A stretch of DNA of 64,000 nucleotides, from contig NZ_FMWG01000002.1 in assembly GCF_900102795.1 (NCBI RefSeq), forward strand, positions 1-64,000. Reading direction: 5' to 3'. Positions 49,643-59,371 of the stretch are shown here, piece after piece. Made by a program: the position numbers and the translations under genes. This DNA is from Epibacterium ulvae. GTDB lineage: Bacteria > Pseudomonadota > Alphaproteobacteria > Rhodobacterales > Rhodobacteraceae. The notes under the pieces are model-generated. The model made no database searches. It was not told the DNA's origin and saw nothing but the letters and a program-made list of their open reading frames with translations. Every line of letters begins with the position of its first letter. Within the stretch, counting starts at the first letter, position 1.

Positions 49643-51358
49643 TTAGGCTGTTATCAGCCCCATGCTTTCCAGTTTCAGGATAACCTGCTGCGCGCAGTAA
49701 TCCACCTCGGTGTTTTCGGTTTCAAGGCGCAGTTCAGGGTTTTCTGGCACATCATAGGGATCGGAGATGCCGGTGAACTCTTTGATTTTGCCTTCACGAG
49801 CCAGTTTATAGAGACCTTTACGATCACGACGTTCACATTCTTCGATGGTTGTCGCAACGTGCACTTCAATAAAGGCACCAAAGCTTTCGATATCTTCACG
49901 TACATACCGGCGGGTTGAGGCATAAGGTGCGATTGGTGCACAGATCGCGATACCACCGTTTTTGGTGATCTCACTTGCCACATAACCGATACGTTTGATG
50001 TTCAGATCGCGGTGCTCTTTTGAGAAGCCAAGTTCTGAACTGAGGTTTTTACGAACAATGTCCCCATCCAGTAGCGTCACCGGACGGCCGCCCATTTCCA
50101 TGAGTTTTACCATTACAGCATTTGCGATGGTGGATTTCCCGGAACCTGAGAAGCCAGTGAAAAACAGGGTAAAGCCCTGCTTGGAACGCGGTGGCTTGGT
50201 TTTACGCAGCTCTGTCACGACTTCAGGGAAAGAGAACCATTCTGGGATCTCAAGGCCTTCCGCCAGACGGCGACGCAGTTCGGTGCCTGAGATGTTCAAA
50301 ATGGTGACATTGTCACGATCTGCGATTTCGTCGTTTGGCTCATACTGGGCGCGCTCTTGCACATAAACCATGTGTTTGAAATCGACCATTTTCAGACCAA
50401 TTTCTTCCTCATGAGTGCGGAACAGATCCTGTGCATCATATGGGCCGTAGAAATCTTCGCCGGCGGAGTTTTTGCCAGGGCCTGCGTGGTCGCGACCAAC
50501 AATGAAATGTGTGCAGCCGTGGTTTTTACGGATCAGACCGTGCCAAACGGCTTCACGTGGACCGGCCATGCGCATCGCGAGGTTAAGAAGCGACATGGTT
50601 GTGGTGGATTGTGGGTATTTGTCCAGAACCGCTTCATAACAGCGCACACGGGTAAAGTGATCGACGTCGCCGGGTTTGGTCATGCCGACAACAGGATGGA
50701 TCAAAAGGTTTGCTTCAGCTTCGCGTGCTGCACGGAAGGTCAGTTCCTGATGTGCGCGGTGCAACGGGTTGCGTGTTTGGAAGGCAACAACTTTCTGCCA
50801 GCCCAATTTGCGGAAATAGGCGCGTAGCTCGTTTGGTGTGTCGCGACGGGCGCGGAAATCATAGTGGATTGGCTGCTGGATGCCAACAATAGGGCCACCC
50901 AGATAAATTTTCCCTGCTTGGTTGTGCAGATAGTTTACAGCAGGATGGGCGATATCATCGGCACCGAAAACCTTTTCAGCCTCACGTGCTTTGTTAGGTT
51001 CCCAGCGATCAGTGACTGTCATCGTCGCAAGAATAACGCCTTCTTGATCGCGCAGTGCAATATCTTCTCCAATTTCAAGAGTTTCCGCGAAATCCTCAGA
51101 AACATCCAAATTGATTGGCATGGGCCAAAGGCTGCCATCTGCAAGGCGCATGTTTTCGACAACGCCATTATAGTCAGCTTCGGTCAAGAAGCCTTTGAGC
51201 GGGTTAAAACCGCCGTTCATCAGGAGTTCGAGATCACAAATTTGACGTGGTGTCAGGTCAAAGCTTTTAAGGTGCGCAGCTTCTATTTTAAGTTTTTGTG
51301 CGGAATCATATGAAACATATAGCTCTGGGATAGGAGCAAGATTGTTTAATTGGGTCAT
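49643..51358 (-). CDS. bifunctional sulfate adenylyltransferase/APS kinase
   Basis: This 571-aa fusion has a homo-oligomeric ATP sulfurylase domain at about residues 1-385 (QTRNPLHRAH at 194-203, GRDHAGPG at 288-295). An APS kinase domain follows at 390-571 with P-loop GFSGSGKST at 402-410. It converts sulfate to APS and then PAPS for assimilation. This is the Sat-CysC arrangement found in many alphaproteobacteria, distinct from the CysDN type. No cysteine-biosynthesis or reductase genes are adjacent. It faces away from a redox-type cyclase gene, 257 bp apart. Confidence 0.93.
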   Translation of the reverse strand: MTQLNNLAPIPELYVSYDSAQKLKIEAAHLKSFDLTPRQICDLELLMNGGFNPLKGFLTEADYNGVVENMRLADGSLWPMPINLDVSEDFAETLEIGEDIALRDQEGVILATMTVTDRWEPNKAREAEKVFGADDIAHPAVNYLHNQAGKIYLGGPIVGIQQPIHYDFRARRDTPNELRAYFRKLGWQKVVAFQTRNPLHRAHQELTFRAAREAEANLLIHPVVGMTKPGDVDHFTRVRCYEAVLDKYPQSTTTMSLLNLAMRMAGPREAVWHGLIRKNHGCTHFIVGRDHAGPGKNSAGEDFYGPYDAQDLFRTHEEEIGLKMVDFKHMVYVQERAQYEPNDEIADRDNVTILNISGTELRRRLAEGLEIPEWFSFPEVVTELRKTKPPRSKQGFTLFFTGFSGSGKSTIANAVMVKLMEMGGRPVTLLDGDIVRKNLSSELGFSKEHRDLNIKRIGYVASEITKNGGIAICAPIAPYASTRRYVREDIESFGAFIEVHVATTIEECERRDRKGLYKLAREGKIKEFTGISDPYDVPENPELRLETENTEVDYCAQQVILKLESMGLITA

Positions 51359-51615
51359 TGAGTGTCACTTCTCTTTATACGCGGCCCAGTCAGGCAAATC
51401 ACTGTGACAGTCCCATACCGTCAGCTTTGTTGTTCTGTCCACAGGGGGAGAGACGAAAAGAGCGAAGTTATAACTGTGTTGCGCAAAGTGGGAGGCTTGT
51501 AAGCAAAGAGGGCGCCTTTGTAGAAAAAGCCTCTACTTTTTAGGCAGTGGTAAGACGGATGTCAGGAAACTGTCGCAGATTCGTCCATGTTTTTTTGAGC
51601 CTCAATGTTCCAATA

Positions 51616-53298
51616 TTAGATTTGGCTCGTTTCCAACAGGTGCTTTCTCAAATCAGCGGCCAAAGAAAGCTGCAGCGCAGCAACGGGCGCCTCTACGCCA
51701 CGCAGTCTGAATTGTTCCAGTTCACCTGAAATCTCAGCGATGCCGGCGGCAAAAAAGACCTCTGCAGAAATCAGAGCTTCAACGTCAAGCTCTTTGGTTT
51801 TTGCTTCTAGGCGGCTGGCAATATTTACTGTGTCACCTATGATTGTGCGTGGCGCTTTATGGGCACTGCCAATTTCACCAAGAACCACATGCCCCAGATG
51901 TAGACCCATGCCGATTTTTACGGGTGGTTCGCCCTCTGCTTGCAAGATAGTATTAAAACGGGCAAGGGCTACGCTGATTTTTTGTATTGCACCCAAGGCC
52001 GCTGAAGCTGAGCTTTTGGCGTCGCGGGTTTCAAACAGGGCTAATAACCCGTCTCCCATATATTTGTCGACAGTCCCTCCCTGAGCGAGGATCTCAGGAA
52101 CGATTGCGTCAAAAAACCTATTGAGCAGAAATACCACATCATAGGGCAACATACCGGCGGAACGTTTGGTAAAGCCCCGGATATCAAGAAATAGAATGGC
52201 CAGTTGTCGTTCTTCCCCTTGGCTCGCATGGGCGCGGGGTTTGTCGCGGTCAGGACGAAAGACACGATGGGCTGTGAGCGGAGTATCTGGGCGGACTTGG
52301 CAGGCCAAGCGGACATTCGGCGGCGCTTTGATCGCGGCAAGTGTCCGTGCTTCTGCCGCTGAAGGGGGAGGGACGGCACTCGCACCCTGTTCCAAGACCA
52401 CACGACAGGTAGTGCAGCGCCCTTTACCACCACATAGCGCTGTATGGGGAACATCATTGGCTTGCGAAATCTCTAGCAAGGTCATGCCGCGTTCAGCGGT
52501 GACTTGTGGTCCATCAGCATAGGTGATTTTGACCGAACGCCGAGAGCGCAGCATTTTATTGATGCCATAGTAGCTAAGCGACAGCACCAAAAGCATGAAT
52601 ATCAGGAAGCGGGCATAGTCATAAATTTCTACCAAACCTTGAATGGTTTGTGGGCTTGGCCAGTTGTAGTCTTCCTGCATTTCACGGAGGTAACCATCAC
52701 CATAAGCCAGTTCGTTCATGCGGCGACCTTCGGCAAGCAAGCCTGCTAAAGCTGAAATCGGTACAAATACTGCTATTCCAATGAGCCAGGGCATTAGGCG
52801 CTGCCATGTTTCAGTTAGGCGCAGCCAGAAATGTAAACCGATGCACCCGTGAACCCATACCACGAGCAAAAGAAGACTTTGCCACCATATTGTGGAACTG
52901 CCCCAGATCAGCAGTAAAAAATAGCCGTATTCATCCTGAACGCCGTGGAACGTGTGAGCATAGCGCGTGAATATCAGATGCCCGGCAAGCTGGAATGGAA
53001 TAAAAATTCCCAGCGCTATTTGAAAGAGAGTTATTCGCGGCAAACGTAAATTGCGCCTTGTTGCAATCATTTGAAAAGCAAGCGCTGCATGAATAAGTAA
53101 GGACCCATAAAGGATCGCAGATCCCAGAGATGAACGCACAATGGTCTGCAGATTGTGCTGAAATACATTCATCCATTCAGGTGAAAGTAAGGCAATACCA
53201 AGGTTGAGGAAATGGAACAGGGCGTATGTAAACAACACCAGCCCTGACGATATGCGCAGCCGTTCTGCCCAGTTGCCATGCCACAAGGGGTGCGCCAT
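51616..53298 (-). CDS. cyaC: membrane-anchored adenylate cyclase with heme-anchor-like and 2Fe-2S domains
   Basis: This 560-aa protein has three parts. Six hydrophobic segments (residues 18-250) hold conserved-looking histidines (His29, 70, 107, 150, 156), as in SdhC/FrdC-type diheme anchors. A ferredoxin domain follows with Cys289, 295, 298 and 333 (CX5CX2C pattern). A class III cyclase domain has metal Asps at 372 (FLDIRGFT) and 416 (DKYMGDGL). The layout matches the redox-regulated CyaC of Sinorhizobium meliloti as I recall it. It would couple quinone redox state to cAMP. The terminal GAxxE-type region is complete. Confidence 0.85.
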   Translation of the reverse strand: MAHPLWHGNWAERLRISSGLVLFTYALFHFLNLGIALLSPEWMNVFQHNLQTIVRSSLGSAILYGSLLIHAALAFQMIATRRNLRLPRITLFQIALGIFIPFQLAGHLIFTRYAHTFHGVQDEYGYFLLLIWGSSTIWWQSLLLLVVWVHGCIGLHFWLRLTETWQRLMPWLIGIAVFVPISALAGLLAEGRRMNELAYGDGYLREMQEDYNWPSPQTIQGLVEIYDYARFLIFMLLVLSLSYYGINKMLRSRRSVKITYADGPQVTAERGMTLLEISQANDVPHTALCGGKGRCTTCRVVLEQGASAVPPPSAAEARTLAAIKAPPNVRLACQVRPDTPLTAHRVFRPDRDKPRAHASQGEERQLAILFLDIRGFTKRSAGMLPYDVVFLLNRFFDAIVPEILAQGGTVDKYMGDGLLALFETRDAKSSASAALGAIQKISVALARFNTILQAEGEPPVKIGMGLHLGHVVLGEIGSAHKAPRTIIGDTVNIASRLEAKTKELDVEALISAEVFFAAGIAEISGELEQFRLRGVEAPVAALQLSLAADLRKHLLETSQI

Positions 53299-53415
53299 TT
53301 CTTATCTCCGGTCGTTTTCGCTAGTTAGACCGGATTTTGTCTGTGGCGGTCAAGGCCATGAAACTTTGTTCATGACCTTTTGAGTGGCACAGTTTCGTGA
53401 AAAGAAACGTGAATT

Positions 53416-54357
53416 CTATTCTTGAGTTGCAAGGAAGCGTTCGGCGTCCAATGCAGCCATGCATCCCATGCCCGCCGATGTCACGGCCTGACGGTATTTG
53501 TGATCTGTAAGGTCCCCGGCAGCAAAGATACCTGGGATAGAGGTCTCTGTAGTGCCCGGTGTAACTTTGATATAGCCGCCGTTATGCGTTTCAAGAACAT
53601 CTGCCACCAGTTCAGAAGCGGGCGCATGGCCAATGGCAACAAAGACCCCTTTGGCAGGGATGTCACGGATTTCGCCAGTTGTTGTATGTTTGACTTTGAT
53701 ACCTTCGACACCCAGAGGGCTGTCTGACCCGTAAACCTCTTCCAGTTCGTGAAACCAGAGCGTTTCGATCTTCTCGTTTTTCATCAAACGATCTTGCAGA
53801 ATTTTTTCTGCACGCAGTTCGTCGCGGCGATGTACCAATGTTACTTTTGAGGCAAAATTGGTCAGGAACAGAGCTTCTTCGACCGCAGTGTTGCCACCCC
53901 CGATGACCACGATTTCCTGCCCACGATAAAAGAATCCGTCGCATGTCGCACAGGCCGAAACGCCAAAGCCTTTGAATTTATCTTCACTCTCCAAACCGAG
54001 CCATTTTGCGCGTGCGCCTGTTGCGAGGATAACAGCGTCTGCGGTGTAGGTTTTACCGCTGTCCCCCTTGGCCACAAAGGGACGTTGGGTGGTATCAAGT
54101 GAGGTAATGATATCACCAATAATTTCACATCCCATCGCTTGTGCGTGTTCTTGCATTTTTATCATCAGATCGGGGCCCTGAACCTCAGTGAAACCAGGGT
54201 AGTTTTCCACTTCGGTTGTGGTGGTCAGCTGGCCACCTGGTTCAATGCCTTGCACCAAAATCGGCTCTAGCATGGCGCGGCTGGCATAGACGCCTGCGGT
54301 ATAACCTGCAGGGCCTGAGCCGATGATCAGAACCTTGGTATGGCGCGTGTCGGACAT
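53416..54357 (-). CDS. trxB: thioredoxin reductase
   Basis: This 313-aa NADPH-dependent flavoprotein has GSGPAG at 13-18 (FAD), the redox-active CATC at 136-139 and [11 protein letters not shown] (NADPH). It reduces thioredoxin. It is divergent from an Lrp-type regulator gene with a 226-bp shared control region, a common trxB-lrp pairing in roseobacters. Confidence 0.97.
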   Translation of the reverse strand: MSDTRHTKVLIIGSGPAGYTAGVYASRAMLEPILVQGIEPGGQLTTTTEVENYPGFTEVQGPDLMIKMQEHAQAMGCEIIGDIITSLDTTQRPFVAKGDSGKTYTADAVILATGARAKWLGLESEDKFKGFGVSACATCDGFFYRGQEIVVIGGGNTAVEEALFLTNFASKVTLVHRRDELRAEKILQDRLMKNEKIETLWFHELEEVYGSDSPLGVEGIKVKHTTTGEIRDIPAKGVFVAIGHAPASELVADVLETHNGGYIKVTPGTTETSIPGIFAAGDLTDHKYRQAVTSAGMGCMAALDAERFLATQE

Positions 54358-54501
54358 GATGTTTCCTCGATTGCAAAGGCTGCGTGTGTTTTACGGTCGG
54401 AGTCGGATATAGCGGTCCACTGGGGGCTCTTAAACCCCTGTTTGTTGATCGTCTGGCTGAATGCAAAGGTTTAAACTTCTGGGTTGTCTTTGAGGATGAT
54501 C

Positions 54502-54535
54502 AATAATATTGCGCAGATGTGAAATATTATTGCGC
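54502..54535. promoter_or_regulatory. candidate Lrp operator between trxB and the Lrp gene
   Basis: AATAATATT (54502-54510) and AATATTATT (54523-54531) form a perfect inverted repeat. ATTGCGC is repeated at 54508-54514 and 54529-54535, 21 bp apart, or two helical turns. It lies 49 bp before the regulator start, where autoregulation would be expected. Confidence 0.45.
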
Positions 54536-54583
54536 GAAACGACGCAGCTGCTATAAGAAATGCCACTTGGCAGGAGCATATAA

Positions 54584-55084
54584 ATGGTCACTACGCGACT
54601 GGATCCCATCGACCGGAAAATTCTGGCAGAGCTGCAGGCGGATGGTCGAATGACAAACGTTGAGCTGGCAAAACGGGTTGGCATTTCAGCGCCTCCGTGT
54701 TTGCGTCGCGTGCGAGCGCTGGAAGAGGCCGGGTTTATCGGTGGCTATCATGCCGAAGTAAATGCCCGTGAACTTGGATTCGAAGTGCAGGTTTTTGCCT
54801 CTGTTGGGCTTGAAAGTCAGGCAGAGAGCGAATTGAGCGCGTTTGAAGAGCAGTGCCGTGGATGGCCTTTGGTGCGCGAATGCCACATGTTGAACGGTGA
54901 GGTGGATTTCATTTTGAAATGTGTCGCACCGGACCTCAGCACATTCCAGAGTTTTTTGACCGGAGATTTGCTGACCACGCCAAATGTGGCGAGTGTCAAA
55001 ACTTCGCTGGTTATTCGTGGGGCAAAAGATGATCCTGGTGTGCCGTTTGAAATCTTGGAAGAGCGTCTTGCACGTGAGGCATAA
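54584..55084 (+). CDS. Lrp/AsnC-family regulator
   Basis: This 166-aa protein has a helix-turn-helix (LDPIDRKILAELQADGRMTN, then RVGISAPPCLRRVRALEEAG) and a RAM effector domain ending with VKTSLVIRG. It is probably an amino acid-responsive regulator of itself and the divergent trxB. A terminator follows. It is a second Lrp-type gene in the window, only distantly similar to the one at 7719. Confidence 0.92.
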   Translation: MVTTRLDPIDRKILAELQADGRMTNVELAKRVGISAPPCLRRVRALEEAGFIGGYHAEVNARELGFEVQVFASVGLESQAESELSAFEEQCRGWPLVRECHMLNGEVDFILKCVAPDLSTFQSFLTGDLLTTPNVASVKTSLVIRGAKDDPGVPFEILEERLAREA

Positions 55085-55118
55085 GAAACTCTAGCGTCAG
55101 TTCATCTGAGAAAAGACG

Positions 55119-55152
55119 AAGCCTGCATGTTGTCAAAACACGCAGGCTTTTT
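55119..55152 (+). terminator. intrinsic terminator of the Lrp gene
   Basis: AAGCCTGC (55119-55126) pairs with GCAGGCTT (55142-55149), followed by TTTTT. Confidence 0.85.
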
Positions 55153-55156
55153 GGTA

Positions 55157-55951
55157 TCATACGTGAAAGGGTTCACGATCAACGCCGCGATCTTTGCCTT
55201 CTGCCCGTGGATGGGCTAGGGGGCCAAAATCAGTAGGTGTATCGATGTGGCTAAACAGATTTAGAAACAGCGTCCGCATCGCATGGCTGACATGGCGCAG
55301 CGCATCTGTGCCTGGGTGAAACGTTTCAAATTCAAGGCCTGCAATGCGGATTACAGCATGTTGCGGCAACATCAAATGAAACATTTGCACAGGTGTCGGA
55401 GGAGCTGTCTCTACAATGTTCATACCGTCATGAAACATTGGCACCGGGGTGAGAAGAGGACCGCCAACAATATCTTTGCGTAGGTGTGCTGGGGTGCAAA
55501 GCAGACGTGCAGATGCACCTACGACGACGCAGCTGGCTGGTTTATGATAGCCCATACTATCTGGCATCAAGCTTGTCAGCTGGTTGTCCGTCCCTTTTGC
55601 AGCCTCGCGGGTTGGCATCACCAAGGTACTGCCTTTCCACATCAAAGGCATTGTCTCACCGTCCGTGGTCAGGATGTTGTCACCAGGGAAAAGATCTTCG
55701 ATGGCGACGGGGCCGTGATCCGTTTCAACCATTGAGCCGCGGCTAAAAGCTGTAAAAGCGTTTTCGAATAATGGCATCGCAGGAGCAATGTGTCGGGTCT
55801 CTGCAATGTCACCGTTCGGCAAAAGACTCATGACATCAAATCGGCGCAGCTGTGGTTTGTTCCCGGTCGGCAATGCAGGTGTGTCTTGCAGGACCGCCTG
55901 TTGCTCTAACATGTTGCTTGCTGCGCGTTGCAGCGAATATGGGATGCTCAT
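55157..55951 (-). CDS. Hint-domain (hedgehog/intein-like) protein
   Basis: This 264-aa protein has a Hint_2-type domain from about residue 72: RGSMVETDHGPVAIEDLFPG, GDNILTTDGETMPLMWKGS and later CVVVGASARLLCTPAHL. Rhodobacteraceae carry many such proteins, usually with a cysteine at the cleavage position. The expected Cys before the GSMVET segment is replaced by Arg/Gly or Ser here, so splicing may not occur. No signal peptide is seen. Its function is unknown. Confidence 0.75.
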   Translation of the reverse strand: MSIPYSLQRAASNMLEQQAVLQDTPALPTGNKPQLRRFDVMSLLPNGDIAETRHIAPAMPLFENAFTAFSRGSMVETDHGPVAIEDLFPGDNILTTDGETMPLMWKGSTLVMPTREAAKGTDNQLTSLMPDSMGYHKPASCVVVGASARLLCTPAHLRKDIVGGPLLTPVPMFHDGMNIVETAPPTPVQMFHLMLPQHAVIRIAGLEFETFHPGTDALRHVSHAMRTLFLNLFSHIDTPTDFGPLAHPRAEGKDRGVDREPFHV

Positions 55952-56304
55952 CGCAAACGCCCCCTCGTTTAACGTGCCTTGTACTGATGCGTGAAGCGTG
56001 CCTATTCCAAAGGCACTGCACTTGACCTCGCAGCAAGACCATGCGCGTTCGCGTCACCAGCTGACCTCACGGTCTGGCACAAATCTATAACACCCTAAGA
56101 GCAGGCTCTTAGTGAAACACCAAAGCCCTGCAGGCGCTGGTGTCATAGAGTAGAACACCGTTGATGCAGAACTTATTCAACAGAGCTTGCCGAAAGCATG
56201 CTCTTTGCTTGTTTCACATTCGGTAATCAATGTGCCGGGATTGTGGCATAGTGGCGGCGATAACAGGGTATGTAGAAGAAAAGGTCTCTTAAGCCGTTCA
56301 GAAC
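55952..56304. other. gap between the Hint gene and pgeF, with hairpins
   Basis: A 353-bp region with no credible coding frame. Two adjacent hairpins may end pgeF transcription: CTAAGAG (56095-56101) with CTCTTAG (56106-56112), and ACACCA (56117-56122) with TGGTGT (56138-56143). The rest would include the Hint gene promoter. Nothing else was recognised. Confidence 0.4.
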
Positions 56305-57060
56305 TTAAAGTCTAATGCAGGAGATGAGGCGCCCGTAATCAGCTTCCTTTGCATGGGTCGTGCGGCGATATGAATAAAATCTATCTGCATTTGAATAGGT
56401 ACAATGCCGCGTCCAACTTGCCTCTTTCACTCCCGCAGAATGTAGTTTTTCTAGCCCAAGTCCAGGGAGATCAAAAAGATATCGGTCCCCTTCACCATTG
56501 GCGAAGAAGCGGGAATAGCTGGGATCTTGCGTAATGAAGTCCTCAAAAAATTCTGGACCAACCTCGTAGGCACGTTGAGAGATCGTTGGGCCAATGACTG
56601 CGGTGATGTTTGACGCTGTTGCCCCAAGTGCTACCATCGCATCTACAGTGGCTTCCAGCACACCATCTAACGTGCCGCGCCAGCCTGCATGGGCGGCACC
56701 GATCACTTGTGCATCCGGGTCAGAAAATAGAACGGGCTGACAATCTGCAGTGAGGATCGAAAGCGCAATACCGGGGGTTTTGGTCACAATGGCGTCGGCT
56801 TTGGGGCGATCTGCTGCCGGTGCATCTACTGTAACCACGTCAGGTGAATGGATTTGATGAACGCCCATCAAAGCCAAATCATCAACACCCATCGCATCCG
56901 CAACGCGTCGCCGGTTCAGCAGCACGATTTCGCGCTGATCAGAAGAACCAAGTCCGCAGTTCAAACCTTCAAACACCCCAGAGGAGGCGCCGCCTTTGCG
57001 GGTGAAAAAGCCATGTTTGACAGGCGCGAGCTGATCAGCAGTTAAAATTTCGAGCGTCAT
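56305..57060 (-). CDS. pgeF: peptidoglycan editing factor PgeF (YfiH/laccase-domain)
   Basis: This 251-aa protein has the YfiH metal-site residues His71 (GVHQIHSPDV), Cys107 (LTADCQPVLF) and His124 (GAAHAGWRGT). This matches the arrangement of E. coli YfiH. It cleaves wrong amino acids, such as L-Ser, from the cytoplasmic muropeptide precursor. Its start overlaps the midA stop by 4 bases. Confidence 0.9.
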   Translation of the reverse strand: MTLEILTADQLAPVKHGFFTRKGGASSGVFEGLNCGLGSSDQREIVLLNRRRVADAMGVDDLALMGVHQIHSPDVVTVDAPAADRPKADAIVTKTPGIALSILTADCQPVLFSDPDAQVIGAAHAGWRGTLDGVLEATVDAMVALGATASNITAVIGPTISQRAYEVGPEFFEDFITQDPSYSRFFANGEGDRYLFDLPGLGLEKLHSAGVKEASWTRHCTYSNADRFYSYRRTTHAKEADYGRLISCIRL

Positions 57061-58124
57061 GCGTCCAGTCCCGGTGGTGGTGTGTGTGATTTCGAATATA
57101 AGCCAACCACTTTAAAGAGGGTGCCCATTTCGTCAGGGTGCGTCAAACGGCGATGCGCGGCAATCAAATTTTCCAGCGCATCCCCAGCCAACCCTTTTGA
57201 CAAGGCCTGCGCCCGCGCAGTAATGCCGAGGCGCTCCAGAAACACCCCTTGGGGGGTGACTTTGCTAAAAGCGCAGTTTTCAGATGTGGCAGCCTGTGTC
57301 AGGGCTTCAAAGTCCACATGTGTGGTCAGATCAGCTTGTCCGGGCGCTTTAAGTGGGTCTGTAGGCGCATGTGCGCGCAACGCTTGCAAGGTATCTCCCA
57401 AAGAACGCCAATCACCGTAATCAATGATAAGAGCCGCACCGCCAGAATTTGAAATGCGTCGCGCGACCTCTTGAACAATGGGGCTAGCGGCATCGCAGAT
57501 CTCGACGAGGTCGCCTTCGCGAGTATCTGTCAGGCGATGATCCAGCGCTTTTTGGGCGCTCGCTTGTGTAAGACCAAAGGTCAGTTCTCCCTCAGATTGC
57601 CCAATGCAGCGTTCGGCCCATTGGTCTTGTGTGCGAATGAACTGCCGTACAGGCAAGGCATCAAAAAATTCATTGGCCACTAGAAACAGCGGCTGTTCAG
57701 GCAATGTGGTCACCGTGTCGCTCCACTGCGCCTTATATCCCGTAAGTGCGGTTTCCTGCGCGCGCTGCAGGGTAGGGGAGGCCTCGACCATGTGAATTTG
57801 CATTGCGTCATGAAAGCCGGGCACAGCTTTGGTTGCGCGTAAAACATCTGCCATGAGGGTTCCGCGGCCGGGGCCAAGTTCTGCCAGGGTAAACGGAGCC
57901 GGTGCCCCCTGATCGATCCAACTTTGCGCCAAAGACAATCCGATCAGTTCACCAAACATCTGGCTGATTTCCGGTGCCGTCGTAAAATCTCCTTCGGTGC
58001 CAAAGGGCGTGCGGGTTGTGTAATAGCCGAATTCTGGATGTAGCAAACACTCGGCCATATAATCCGCAACCGATAGCGGCCCCTGTGTGGTGATGCGTTC
58101 AATTAAATGTGAAAGCAGGCTCAT
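57057..58124 (-). CDS. MidA/NDUFAF7-family methyltransferase
   Basis: This 355-aa protein of the DUF185 family has [20 protein letters not shown], then [18 protein letters not shown] (the SAM motif), [16 protein letters not shown] and LIIDYG. Mitochondrial relatives methylate an arginine of complex I and help its assembly. The bacterial target is less clear. It overlaps both neighbours by ATGA (lgt upstream, pgeF downstream), forming a three-gene operon. Confidence 0.88.
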   Translation of the reverse strand: MSLLSHLIERITTQGPLSVADYMAECLLHPEFGYYTTRTPFGTEGDFTTAPEISQMFGELIGLSLAQSWIDQGAPAPFTLAELGPGRGTLMADVLRATKAVPGFHDAMQIHMVEASPTLQRAQETALTGYKAQWSDTVTTLPEQPLFLVANEFFDALPVRQFIRTQDQWAERCIGQSEGELTFGLTQASAQKALDHRLTDTREGDLVEICDAASPIVQEVARRISNSGGAALIIDYGDWRSLGDTLQALRAHAPTDPLKAPGQADLTTHVDFEALTQAATSENCAFSKVTPQGVFLERLGITARAQALSKGLAGDALENLIAAHRRLTHPDEMGTLFKVVGLYSKSHTPPPGLDA

Positions 58125-59017
58125 CGTGTAGATGTCTTTGTTTGTAAGGTCGGGCGTCTTAGAAGGAAGTAAAGACCTAGTGCAATCATTGGGACTGAAA
58201 GTGTCTGCCCCATCGTCACTCCGATACCGTTGATATGATAAGCTAGACCCAGAGGGTTACCGATCTCAACAAATTGCGCATCAGGTTGGCGTGCAAATTC
58301 AACAAGGAATCGCGCCAAACCGTATCCGGTAAGGAAAACACCTAAGATCTGGCCTGGCTTGTGAAAAGCACTGCGTCGGTAGACCATCCACAAAATGACA
58401 CCTCCTAACAGGAGCCCTTCTAGGAGCGCTTCATAGAGTTGGGAGGGATGGCGTGCGCACAGGGTTCCAATGGCTTGGCCGCAATCCTGTGCCGCACGTC
58501 CCGGAAAAGCAACACCCCAGGGCAGGTCTGTTGCACGTCCCCAAAGTTCAGCATTGATAAAGTTCGCAAGCCGCCCCAACAGCAGGCCGGGGGCAACCGC
58601 ATGCGCCACAAGATCTGCCATCTGTAGTTTTGCGATCCCATGACGATGGGCAAAGATCCAGGCTGCTACAACGACGCCGAGCAGCCCGCCATGAAAAGCC
58701 ATGCCACCGGTCCAGATTTGCAAAATCTCGGCCGGATGGGCGAGGTAGTAGGCAGGCTGATAGAACAACACATAGCCAAGACGCCCTCCCAAGACGACAC
58801 CAAGGATAATCCAGGTAATAAGGTCCTCGACCTGTCGTGCATCCATCGGCGATTTTTTATCGGGCCACAAAGGCGCCGTGCGGACGGCCATCACAGCCAG
58901 ACGCCAGGCAATCAGAATGCCGACAATATAGGCCATGGCGTACCAGCGCAGGGCAAATTCAAAGCCAGCCACAGAGATGGTGAAAATCTCAGGTGATAAA
59001 TTGGGGAAAGGGATCAT
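58121..59017 (-). CDS. lgt: prolipoprotein diacylglyceryl transferase
   Basis: This 298-aa polytopic membrane enzyme has the Lgt signature [15 protein letters not shown] and [14 protein letters not shown]. Also present are [18 protein letters not shown] near the N-terminus and [20 protein letters not shown]. It transfers diacylglycerol to the lipobox cysteine of prolipoproteins. I prefer the second ATG ([12 protein letters not shown]), though one three codons upstream is possible. It is first in the lgt-midA-pgeF operon and divergent from the UbiK-type gene. Confidence 0.95.
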   Translation of the reverse strand: MIPFPNLSPEIFTISVAGFEFALRWYAMAYIVGILIAWRLAVMAVRTAPLWPDKKSPMDARQVEDLITWIILGVVLGGRLGYVLFYQPAYYLAHPAEILQIWTGGMAFHGGLLGVVVAAWIFAHRHGIAKLQMADLVAHAVAPGLLLGRLANFINAELWGRATDLPWGVAFPGRAAQDCGQAIGTLCARHPSQLYEALLEGLLLGGVILWMVYRRSAFHKPGQILGVFLTGYGLARFLVEFARQPDAQFVEIGNPLGLAYHINGIGVTMGQTLSVPMIALGLYFLLRRPTLQTKTSTR

Positions 59018-59122
59018 TGCTTGCATATATGGTCAATGCCTGTGCTGAGAGCAGAAAGTCAACGGCTTGCCGAACCGGCTGTGGTTGCCCATATAAGGGG
59101 TAAGCTTCATACGGAGAAGACG

Positions 59123-59371
59123 ATGCAAACACGCAACAAGATTCTGGACGATATTTCTCAACTTATGACAAACGCGATGGGCGTTGCTCAGGGCGCGCGC
59201 GACGAGGCGGAGACCGCTATGAAAAGCGTCATCGATCGCTGGCTCGCAGATCACGATTTTGTCACACGTGAAGAATTCGACGCAACGCGTGCGATGGCAC
59301 AAAAAGCGCGCGAAGAAAATGAGACACTGAAGGTGCGCATTGCAGCGTTGGAAGATAAGCTGAATAATTGA
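59123..59371 (+). CDS. ubiK: UbiK/BMFP-family accessory protein
   Basis: This 82-aa protein has the BMFP layout, a helical N-terminus (RNKILDDISQLMTNAMG) and a C-terminal coiled coil (DFVTREEFDATRAMAQKAREE, then LKVRIAALEDKL). UbiK-type proteins assist ubiquinone synthesis or fold as trimeric coiled coils at membranes. ACGGAGAAG upstream fixes the ATG at 59123. The gene is divergent from lgt. Confidence 0.85.
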   Translation: MQTRNKILDDISQLMTNAMGVAQGARDEAETAMKSVIDRWLADHDFVTREEFDATRAMAQKAREENETLKVRIAALEDKLNN

